Shown one piece after another: positions 36,919-43,932 of a stretch of 64,000 nucleotides of DNA (position 1 is its first letter; the number at the start of each line of letters is the position of its first letter). Under the pieces are notes generated by a model. The model saw only the letters and a program-made list of their open reading frames with translations. It made no database searches and was not told the DNA's origin. This DNA is from an uncultured Dehalococcoidia bacterium (GTDB lineage Bacteria; Chloroflexota; Dehalococcoidia; Lucifugimonadales; UBA1123). The stretch is taken from NCBI GenBank assembly GCA_958296105.1, contig OY282441.1, forward strand, positions 1,089,800 through 1,153,799, given 5' to 3'. Made by a program: the position numbers and the translations under genes.

Positions 36919-37671
36919 ATGCGAGAGCCGAAGCGGTCGAACCGAGAATCGTTGTCCGAGCGGTCGGCGGACTCATACGCGCGCATGGCTGGGGCGCTGC
37001 TGATACTGACCGCGCTCGCTACCGCAGTGGCGGTCGGCGGGCGCGTTGCGGCTGACGCGGATCAGCAGACGATAGCGCAGTCGCTGGACAGGATCGCGCT
37101 GAACGGCGGGCTGTACGGATTCGGCGGAGCGGCAAGGCTGATATCCGGCGTCGCGCTGATCGCGGGCGCGTGGCTGCTGATGAATACGTGGATCGTCCGC
37201 GAACGGCTTGGAACTCCGCTGGTACCCGCGCTGTTCGCGGTGTCCGGGCTGTTCACGGCAGTCAGCGGCGGATGCGCGCTCGCGCTTGCGGTGTCGGCTC
37301 CGGATTCGAGCGACGCCGCAGCTCTGGCTCAGGCGGCGACAGACCCGCTGAACGAGACGATCTACAACATCCGCTGGATGAGCGGCAAGATAGGCTTCGC
37401 GGCGGCGGGGCTGGCGCTGCTGGTCGCGGCTAGATACCAGTGGAAAGTCGGCGGAACTCTGAAGTACATCGCGCCGGTATCCGCGCTGATCGGCTTGGGG
37501 ATGCAGCTCATCTGGGTAGACTCGGCGACAGTCGCGCATCGGATCACTGGGCCTGCGTTCTTCGTCTGGCTTCTGGCAATCGGCACGATGCTCGCATCCG
37601 GACAGGTGGAGCGGCATTTCGTCTCAATGGTCTCAGTGCTGGAAGCCGAAACGAGTGAATCGCGGACATGA
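36919..37671 (+). CDS. Hypothetical membrane protein, DUF4386-like
   Basis: 250 residues with about six hydrophobic segments: MAGALLILTALATAVAV, LISGVALIAGAWLLM, PALFAVSGLFTAVSGGCALALA, IGFAAAGLALLVA, APVSALIGLGMQLIWV and PAFFVWLLAIGTMLA. The SYARMAGALLIL opening and spacing recall DUF4386 proteins, a tentative match. I start at ATG 36919, because the upstream GTG codons lie inside a repeat relic whose GAGGGTGA could serve as ribosome site. No function can be given. Confidence 0.6.
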   Translation: MREPKRSNRESLSERSADSYARMAGALLILTALATAVAVGGRVAADADQQTIAQSLDRIALNGGLYGFGGAARLISGVALIAGAWLLMNTWIVRERLGTPLVPALFAVSGLFTAVSGGCALALAVSAPDSSDAAALAQAATDPLNETIYNIRWMSGKIGFAAAGLALLVAARYQWKVGGTLKYIAPVSALIGLGMQLIWVDSATVAHRITGPAFFVWLLAIGTMLASGQVERHFVSMVSVLEAETSESRT

Positions 37672-37886
37672 GCTTGGCAGAACGGGCATCCGAGTCGAGC
37701 CTGACCGCCGCATACGACAGACGCCCGGCGCTCAGGGACGGCAGGCGGCGCAGCGGGTGAGGCGATTCAGCCGAACACGCTGCGGGCGGTGTTCGGCATA
37801 GGCGCGCAAGTCGGCAAAGACCCGCTCACACAGCGCCCTGTATGCTACCCTTATCGTCTGGAATGGCAGAGAAAGAGGGTGAGCGA

Positions 37887-38213
37887 ATGTTCGTAGGAAC
37901 CAACAGAATCAGGGTGGAGAAAGGCGCAGGCGGCAAGCTGGAGGAGCGGTTCGCGCGGCAAGGCGGAGTCGAAGACGAGCCCGGCTTCATCGGATTCCAA
38001 ATGTGGAAGCTGGACGCCGACGGAGACTTCGAGGAGTATCTGATAGTCACGCACTGGGAATCGAAAGAGGCGCAGAAGGCATGGGTCCGGGGCGACGGCT
38101 TCAGGCAGGCGCACTCCGGGCCGCGAGCGGACTACATCATCGGACACGCGCGATTCAATGGGTACGACGTGCGGCTGGCGTCCGAACCGCATGGGGCAAA
38201 AGCGCCGCTCTAG
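37887..38213 (+). CDS. IsdG-type haem-degrading monooxygenase
   Basis: A 108-residue dimeric alpha/beta-barrel (ABM) protein. All three residues of the IsdG/IsdI site are at near-identical positions: Asn6 (TNRIRV), Trp66 (AWVRGDGF) and His76 (FRQAHSG), against Asn7, Trp67 and His77 in IsdG. GFIGFQMWKLDADGDFEEYLIVTHWESKEA is the usual core. Such enzymes open the haem ring and release iron in the cytosol. ATG 37887 has GAGGGTGAG 3-5 nt upstream; earlier ATGs are less well placed. Ferritin follows 82 bp downstream. Confidence 0.85.
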   Translation: MFVGTNRIRVEKGAGGKLEERFARQGGVEDEPGFIGFQMWKLDADGDFEEYLIVTHWESKEAQKAWVRGDGFRQAHSGPRADYIIGHARFNGYDVRLASEPHGAKAPL

Positions 38214-38295
38214 GGTACAATGTATATTGAGCGAACCCACTCACGTCGGACGCGCGCATCGAACCGTTCTCATCCTTTGCAATCAGGAATTGCCC

Positions 38296-38820
38296 ATGCT
38301 GACAGATCGCATCCAGGACGCAATCAACCGACAGATCAACAACGAGCTCTACTCCGCGCACCTCTATCTATCCATGTCGGCGTACTTCGAGGCGCTCGAC
38401 CTCAACGGGTTCGCCCACTGGATGAGACTCCAGTTCGAGGAAGAGACTGCGCACGCGATGAAGCTGTTCGACTACGTGAATGACAGGGACGGGCGCGTGG
38501 TCTTGCACGCCATAGATCAGCCGCCCATCGAGTTCGAGTCCCCTCACAGCGTGATGCGGAGCGCTCTGGAACACGAACGGCTGATCACCTCGATGATAAA
38601 CGACCTGTACGCGCTGGCAGTCGCCGAGCGGGATTATCCGTCTCACGTCCTGCTGGAGTGGTTCGTGTCCGAGCAGGTGGAAGAGGAGAAGGCGCTGAAC
38701 GAGATCGTCGCCCACATGGATCTGATCGGCAACGACGGCACCGGACTGCTGATCATGGATCAGCGGCTCGGCGACCGCACTGCGGATGCGGATGCCGAAG
38801 CAGGGGAGGGAGAGGCATAA
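38296..38820 (+). CDS. Ferritin (non-haem, FtnA type)
   Basis: 174 residues forming the iron-storage shell. Ferroxidase ligands can be placed: Glu in NNELYSAHLYLSM, Glu and His in FEEETAHAMKLFDYV, Glu in ALEHERLITSMIN, and Gln/Glu in FVSEQVEEEKAL. The C-terminus is acidic (DADAEAGEGEA). ATG 38296 follows AGGA; an upstream extension lacks similarity. Adjacent haem monooxygenase suggests release and storage of haem iron. TACAAT at 38216-38221 may be its -10. Confidence 0.94.
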   Translation: MLTDRIQDAINRQINNELYSAHLYLSMSAYFEALDLNGFAHWMRLQFEEETAHAMKLFDYVNDRDGRVVLHAIDQPPIEFESPHSVMRSALEHERLITSMINDLYALAVAERDYPSHVLLEWFVSEQVEEEKALNEIVAHMDLIGNDGTGLLIMDQRLGDRTADADAEAGEGEA

Positions 38821-39046
38821 CTCGTGCGAGGCTCTTTGGGAAGCTGTGTCTCTTCATGTCCATCTACTCTGACTGTCGCCCGGAATGGATCGGCGTGAGA
38901 CACTGGATAAATCACTTTGCGCTCAAGACCCGAATATACCTCTACCTCAAGGCGCTCCGCCATGCCTTCGACGAACTCCAACTACTCGAGACTGCGTAAG
39001 GTCAGTTAAGAAATCTAGCCATGCGAGATTCCGGCGTGCCAGTAAT
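38821..39046. other. Left flank of the CBASS insertion
   Basis: 226 bp with base composition dropping toward the CD-NTase gene. A 47-codon frame (38856-38999) has no recognisable similarity and is not called. No direct repeat or tRNA end marks the junction by eye. Confidence 0.4.
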
Positions 39047-39964
39047 ATGTGGATTCCAAACTCTGATGAGAGGGAGGACATCATCTTGTCCATACCAGAA
39101 TCACAACTCGGCAGGTGGTCAGATCACGGATCGCAGGACGCAGCCAAGCGCACCCATGAAGAGATTCGGAGGATTTTAGCCGCCCACACGTGGCCCCCGG
39201 GTGTAAGATACGATTTCTACCTTCAGGGTTCGTACCAGAATGACACCAATATCGGAGGCGGCAGCGACGTCGACGCGGTGTTGGAATTGAAATCAACGGT
39301 TCACTACGACACGGAATCTCTTACCGCACGGGACCGCCAAAGGCTCGAATCGACATTTTCACCGCCTGCCTATGGTTGGAACCACTTCAGACGAGAGGCG
39401 CTCAAGGTACTGGAGCAGAGGCTCGGCAGTAGATTTGTGGGACAGGGCAACAAGACCATCAAAGTGAAGGCACATCGCCAACGCCTAGCCGCGGATGTAG
39501 TCATCTGCTCTACACTCCGCCGCCACACGAGCTACAGCGAATATGTGGAAGGCATAACTCTGTATGCGTTACAGGACAAGCGGTGGATAGTCAACTATCC
39601 CAAGCTGCACTATGAAAACAACACGGCAAAGGGCAGAAGAACCTTTGATCGTTACAAACGGACTGTACGGATGTTCAAGAATGCGAGGAACTGCCTGGAA
39701 TCCGACGGTCGTATTCGTCGAGGTCTGGCACCCTCGTACTTCGTTGAGTGTCTCCTGTATAATGCCCCAGACGATACGTTCAAGTCTGGATTTCAGGATA
39801 CCTACTGTTCAATCGTCAATTGGATGGTAAGCGCAAACCTCGAAAATCTAGTCTGCCAGCACGGTCAGCAACGCCTATTTGGGACACGTCCCGAACAGTG
39901 GTCAGTATCGGATGCCAAGACATTCTCGAATGGATTGGCAGATCTGTGGAACAAGTGGGACTGA
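39047..39964 (+). CDS. CBASS CD-NTase (cyclic oligonucleotide synthase)
   Basis: 305 residues of the polymerase-beta/OAS nucleotidyltransferase superfamily. Active site: LQGSYQNDTNIGGGSDVDAV, with Gly61-Ser62 and catalytic Asp74 and Asp76, and the third carboxylate Asp150 in LAADVVICSTL. The C-terminal helical part (RTFDRYKRTVRMFKNARN...APSYFVECLLYNAPDD) is the OAS1-C-like half seen in CD-NTases. On phage infection such enzymes make cyclic di- or trinucleotides. The effector follows 10 nt after the stop. Composition is visibly AT-richer than the flanks. ATG 39047 lacks a strong ribosome site. Clade and product cannot be set by eye. Confidence 0.88.
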   Translation: MWIPNSDEREDIILSIPESQLGRWSDHGSQDAAKRTHEEIRRILAAHTWPPGVRYDFYLQGSYQNDTNIGGGSDVDAVLELKSTVHYDTESLTARDRQRLESTFSPPAYGWNHFRREALKVLEQRLGSRFVGQGNKTIKVKAHRQRLAADVVICSTLRRHTSYSEYVEGITLYALQDKRWIVNYPKLHYENNTAKGRRTFDRYKRTVRMFKNARNCLESDGRIRRGLAPSYFVECLLYNAPDDTFKSGFQDTYCSIVNWMVSANLENLVCQHGQQRLFGTRPEQWSVSDAKTFSNGLADLWNKWD

Positions 39965-39974
39965 CTCGTTAGCG

Positions 39975-40556
39975 ATGCATTCGTATGAAATCGAGGGGCG
40001 AAAAGGGGTGTTCATCATCCTTGCCACCCCCAGCTTCTTGCTGGTCTGGCTGGTTGACTTTACATCGAAGGCTGTGGGAATTGATCCTCCTTGGTGGATA
40101 ACAACTCCTTCCTTCGCAGGCTTCTATTCCGTCCTCCATATGCTGTTCGACCGTTACATCTGGCGTTCGAAGATTCTGCATCGAGTAGGACTTATCAAAG
40201 TCCCCAACCTCAACGGAAAATGGAAGGGAGCAATTCGGTCGTCTTATAGTCATAATGGATCAGAGCGGCCAGTGTCCGTTGTCATAACCCAGAGGTGGTC
40301 CAAGATTCTGATAAGGCTCGACAGCGCCGACTCGCACTCGTATAGCGAGTCGGCGACTCTGCGAAGCGCTGATCCTGACGCGCCCGAATTGGCCTATCTA
40401 TACTTGAACGAACCTAAGACAGGCGCCGTGGACTCAATGGCTATGCACAGGGGTACAGCCATAATGCGTCTGAGAGAGTCGGCGCTCGCAGGCAACTACT
40501 ACACGGATAGAGGCCGAAGGGAGATAGGGACTATCAGGCTGACTCGACGAGAGTGA
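39975..40556 (+). CDS. cap15: CBASS effector Cap15 (two TM helices plus beta-barrel)
   Basis: 193 residues. Two membrane helices (about 11-29 and 41-60) precede a lipocalin-like beta-barrel domain beginning VPNLNGKWKGAIRSSYSHNG, continuing VVITQRWSKILIRLDS, and closing AGNYYTDRGRREIGTIRL. That order and the terminal G-x-Y-x-x-x-R-G-R-x-x-G-T-I strand are the Cap15 pattern. Known Cap15 proteins bind the CD-NTase product through the barrel, oligomerise in the inner membrane and break it, killing the infected cell. Ten nt from the CD-NTase, same composition; no Cap2/Cap3 or SAVED genes, so a type I CBASS. Confidence 0.85.
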   Translation: MHSYEIEGRKGVFIILATPSFLLVWLVDFTSKAVGIDPPWWITTPSFAGFYSVLHMLFDRYIWRSKILHRVGLIKVPNLNGKWKGAIRSSYSHNGSERPVSVVITQRWSKILIRLDSADSHSYSESATLRSADPDAPELAYLYLNEPKTGAVDSMAMHRGTAIMRLRESALAGNYYTDRGRREIGTIRLTRRE

Positions 40557-40699
40557 CCGACCGGCATAGGATTGGCTTCGCTGCCTGTCCAATATCCCCC
40601 ATGTTCCCGCATAGATAGAGGGGCGAAACTGGCGGGTAGCTTATCTCTGTGCTATGGCTCTGCCCTATGGCTGTCAGGGTGTAGGGTGTATAGATCGCT

Positions 40700-40728
40700 T
40701 TCATTGTGTGGCTCGTTTGGGCGATAAT
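40700..40728 (+). promoter_or_regulatory. Candidate leaderless promoter of the second CoA-transferase
   Basis: TTCATT (40700-40705), 17 bp, GATAAT (40723-40728); the ATG at 40735 begins 7 bp beyond the -10, where transcription should start. The gene lacks a Shine-Dalgarno, which agrees. Confidence 0.5.
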
Positions 40729-40734
40729 GGACCC

Positions 40735-41997
40735 ATGAATCCCGATGCTCCACCGCTTGCGCTCGATGGGGTCAGAGTCTTGGACTTCTCCCGCATATGG
40801 GCTGGGCCGCACTGCACCAAGCTGCTGGCGGACATGGGCGCGGAGGTCATCAAGGTCGAGTCGGCGCGCAGCTGGGACCCGCACCGCATGATCGCAGGCT
40901 CCGGCAATCTGCCGAATGGCGAACCCGGCGAAGAGCCGTGGAACCGCTCCGGCTGGTTCAACACGCTGCACATGTCCAAGCACGGGATAACGTGCGAGAT
41001 TCGCCAGCCGCTGGGCAAAACCGTCTTGGAAGAGCTAGTGGCGATTAGTGATGTAGTGGTGGAGAACTTCCGCGCCGGACTGCTTGCGCGTCGCGGCTTG
41101 GGCTACGCGCGGCTGCGCCAGCTGCGCCCGGACATCATCGTCCTGTCCATGCCCGCGTTCGGCAACAGCGGACCGTGGAAGGACTTCATCCAGTACGGCA
41201 TAGGGCAAGAGCAGCTGGGCGGCATAGCGGCGATGAACGGCTACGAGGGCGAAGACGCTCCCGTAAAGTCCGGCGTGAACTTCGGCGATCCGATAAGCGG
41301 CGCGCACGCGGCGGGCGCGATTCTGTCCGCGCTGTGGCGGCGAAGGCGCGCGGGCAAGGGCGCGTTCATAGACGTATCTCAGCTCGAATCCTCTATCTCG
41401 GTGGTGGGCGAGCATATGGTGGGCTGGCAGATGGACGGACGCCTGCCCGAAAAGCGAGGCAACCGCCACCCGTCCATGGCTCCGCATGGCGCGTACCCGT
41501 GCGCCGGCGAAGATCGCTGGCTCACGATTGCGGTGGCGTCGGATGACGAGTGGCGTCGGCTGTGCCGCGCGATGGACGCGCCCTCGCTCGCGGACGACGT
41601 CCGCTTCTCTGACATGCTCGCCAGACTGCGAAATCAGGACGCGCTGGACGATACGATCTCGGCTTGGACTTCTCAGCGCGACGTCCACGACTTGGCAGCG
41701 CTCCTTCAGCGCCGCCGAATCGCCGCCGCGCCCGTAATGACCGGCGAGGATATCTTCGACGATCCTCACTATCAGCAGCGCGAGCTTCTGGAGCTGGTGG
41801 ATCATCCGTCTGCCGGCGCGTACTTCCTGCCGGGCGCGGCATGGAAGATGTCCGAAACGCCGGGAAGAGTACGCTCGCCCGCTCCCATGCTCGGAGAGCA
41901 TAACCAGCTCGTCTTCGGCGACCTGCTCGGCATGTCGGACGAAGCCATCGCCCATCTGGACGAACAGGGCATAACCGGCTCCGAACCCGCCTACTGA
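40735..41997 (+). CDS. CaiB/BaiF class III CoA-transferase
   Basis: 420 residues. VRVLDFSRIWAGPHCTKLLADMGAEVIKVES, MSKHGITCEIRQPLGK, ENFRAGLLARRGLGYARL, the catalytic Asp region GAFIDVSQLESSI, and PAPMLGEHNQLVFGDLLG at the end. Transfers CoA to a carboxylic acid; partners unknown. The ATG begins the conserved domain and probably also the mRNA. It borders the CBASS pair on the right and restores the genome's normal composition. Confidence 0.93.
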   Translation: MNPDAPPLALDGVRVLDFSRIWAGPHCTKLLADMGAEVIKVESARSWDPHRMIAGSGNLPNGEPGEEPWNRSGWFNTLHMSKHGITCEIRQPLGKTVLEELVAISDVVVENFRAGLLARRGLGYARLRQLRPDIIVLSMPAFGNSGPWKDFIQYGIGQEQLGGIAAMNGYEGEDAPVKSGVNFGDPISGAHAAGAILSALWRRRRAGKGAFIDVSQLESSISVVGEHMVGWQMDGRLPEKRGNRHPSMAPHGAYPCAGEDRWLTIAVASDDEWRRLCRAMDAPSLADDVRFSDMLARLRNQDALDDTISAWTSQRDVHDLAALLQRRRIAAAPVMTGEDIFDDPHYQQRELLELVDHPSAGAYFLPGAAWKMSETPGRVRSPAPMLGEHNQLVFGDLLGMSDEAIAHLDEQGITGSEPAY

Positions 41998-42055
41998 CTC
42001 GAATGTCAGATCCCAACGCTGCCCAAGCTCCACATGGACGCTGCGCTGTCTATTC

Positions 42056-42167
42056 GCGCCAAGCTCGGTTACTCAGTATGCGCTCTCGTCTTCTGGTGTA
42101 CCTCGTCGAGGGGCAGACTCCGCAGACAGGCGCCAAGCTCGGTTACTCAGTATGCGCTCTCGTCTTC
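42056..42167. repeat. 38-bp direct duplication covering the otsB 3' end
   Basis: Bases 42130-42167, which include the last codons and stop of the minus-strand phosphatase gene, recur at 42056-42093 (offset 74 bp, no mismatch). A short CCTCG-T-CGAGG palindrome sits between the copies. Confidence 0.93.
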
Positions 42168-42949
42168 GCCATCAGATCGAGCAGGTCCGCCACCTCTTCG
42201 ACGCTGCGCACCGTAAAGTCGGCGGCGGCGATCAGCGGCGGCGGCGTCTCGTCCGACAGCACGGCTACGCTGACGGCGGCTATGCTGGTGAGCGAGGACA
42301 GCGCGCGCATGGCGTCTAGGTCTGTCGTGTCGTCACCCACGAACATCACGGCGTCCAGCGAGTGGTCGGAGACGAGCGCGGTCACGGCGTCGCCCTTGTT
42401 CAGCGCGCTGATGGGTCTCAGATCCAGTATCATCCGCCCCCAAGACGATTCGATTTCGTCCATGTTCGGAGCGCTGACGAGCGCGGCCTCTAGCTGACGC
42501 CTAGCCTTATCCGGATCCGCGGCATTTCGGAAGTGGGCGGACGCGCTGAAGCGCTTGTCCTGATAGTACAGCCCAGCCACGCTGACGGCTCGCTTCAGGT
42601 GATCGAGAGTAGAGGCGATGGCGTCTGCTTTCAGAACGGCGCCCGCCGCCACGCTGTAAACGCCGTCCGCTATGTACTCGGAGCCGTGGTTGCCGATGTA
42701 AACCACGTGGGGGATGTCCACCCTGTCGACCACTTCGTCTACCCGCCGCCCAGACAGCACTGCCACGAGTGGGAACTTTTCGCTCGCCCGACGCAGCGCA
42801 GATGCGTTTCGAGGGTGAATCACCGCGTGATCTCCGACCGGGATGATCTCGGAGAGTGTGCCATCGAAATCGAGAACCAGTCCCGGGCGCTCTGCTTCGG
42901 TCACGCGCCGTATTGCGGCTGGGCGTTCGAGTATGCTCGGGGGGGTCAC
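42143..42949 (-). CDS. otsB: Trehalose-6-phosphate phosphatase
   Basis: 268 residues, HAD superfamily. Motif I LVLDFDGTLSEI (Asp27, Asp29), motif II AVLSGRR, trehalose-phosphatase segment YIGNHGSEYIADG, motif III Lys in ISALNKGDAV and motif IV FVGDDTTDLDAM. It makes trehalose from trehalose 6-phosphate; no synthase (otsA) is in the window. GTG 42949 overlaps the upstream stop (GTGA), so it is coupled to the FAD-subunit gene, an odd partner. Confidence 0.9.
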   Translation of the reverse strand: MTPPSILERPAAIRRVTEAERPGLVLDFDGTLSEIIPVGDHAVIHPRNASALRRASEKFPLVAVLSGRRVDEVVDRVDIPHVVYIGNHGSEYIADGVYSVAAGAVLKADAIASTLDHLKRAVSVAGLYYQDKRFSASAHFRNAADPDKARRQLEAALVSAPNMDEIESSWGRMILDLRPISALNKGDAVTALVSDHSLDAVMFVGDDTTDLDAMRALSSLTSIAAVSVAVLSDETPPPLIAAADFTVRSVEEVADLLDLMAKTRAHTE

Positions 42950-43932
42950 TGGGGCGGCTCGTCGGATGTGAGAATCGTCAGCGCGCGAGCGACCAAGTTG
43001 GCAGTCAGGCGCACCTTGTAGCGGTTGTCGCTCAGCGGGCGGGCGTGGCGCACCGCCAACTGACCGATCTCGGCGGCGTCTATCTCGCCTGCCGCAGCGC
43101 CTTCGAGCGCGAGAGAGACTTCGGCGGCGAAGTGGGGAACTGGCGATACTCCGCCGAGAGCCACGCGCGCATTCGCAACGATGTCCTCGTCCATCTCCAA
43201 GTATGCGCCCACGCTGGCTAGGGCGAAGTCGTATGCCCGTCGCTCCTTCGCCTTGAGATAGACGCTGCGCGCGGCGGCGGCGGGCGGCGGCAGGACGATT
43301 CCGGCAACGATTTCGGCGTGTCCGAGAACGGTCTCGGAGATCATGCTTCTGCTCGGACCCACGAAGAAATCGACGATCGCAAGACGGCGAAAGCCGCTAC
43401 CGTCGAATATCTCCACCTCCGCGTTCAGTGCCGCGAGCGCGACGGCGGGGTCGGACGGATGGACTATGTGGCAGCCGTCGCCGCCCAGAATGGCATGGTA
43501 CTTGCTGCTGCCGGAGACCGCGAAGCAGGTGTCGCCGCCCTTCTTGAGGCAGTCGAACAGCGGGCTTCTGTAGTACCAGCACCTCGGACGCTGGCACAGA
43601 TTGCCCCCCAGCGTGCCTACGTTTCTGATCTGCGGAGTCGCCACGGACGCCGCCGCCTGCGCGAGCGCGGGATAGAGACGGGCGATGTCCGCGCTGCCTG
43701 CTATCTCTGCCAGCGTCACGCCGCCGCCGATGGACGCGCCGCTGGCTGAGACCTCGATTCCGCCGAGCTCGGGCAGGTCGCCAACGCTCACGAGCGCGCT
43801 CGGGGAGATGATGCCCTCCTTCGTCTCGCCGAGGATATCCGTGCCGCCCGCCACGATCGCGGCGTCGCCAGCGAGCAGCGCGGCATGGGCATCGGAGAGG
43901 GTGGCGGGCGTGTGTATCTGGAACGGTCTCAT
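42946..43932 (-). CDS. Molybdenum hydroxylase FAD subunit with extra [4Fe-4S] loop (PaoB/YagS-like)
   Basis: 328 residues. FAD-binding segments AAIVAGGTDILGE and ATPQIRNVGTLGGNL are those of the CoxM/XdhB family. Cys113, 118, 128 and 136 (LCQRPRCWYY...DCLKKGGDTC) form the inserted loop that in PaoB and HBCR-type beta subunits carries a [4Fe-4S] cluster. It passes electrons from the Mo subunit. Overlaps the Mo-subunit gene by 4 bp. Confidence 0.9.
   Translation of the reverse strand: MRPFQIHTPATLSDAHAALLAGDAAIVAGGTDILGETKEGIISPSALVSVGDLPELGGIEVSASGASIGGGVTLAEIAGSADIARLYPALAQAAASVATPQIRNVGTLGGNLCQRPRCWYYRSPLFDCLKKGGDTCFAVSGSSKYHAILGGDGCHIVHPSDPAVALAALNAEVEIFDGSGFRRLAIVDFFVGPSRSMISETVLGHAEIVAGIVLPPPAAAARSVYLKAKERRAYDFALASVGAYLEMDEDIVANARVALGGVSPVPHFAAEVSLALEGAAAGEIDAAEIGQLAVRHARPLSDNRYKVRLTANLVARALTILTSDEPPQ

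Noticed and set aside
38856-38999. 47-codon frame left of the CBASS genes
   Set aside because: No ribosome site, no similarity recognised, and composition not distinctive.
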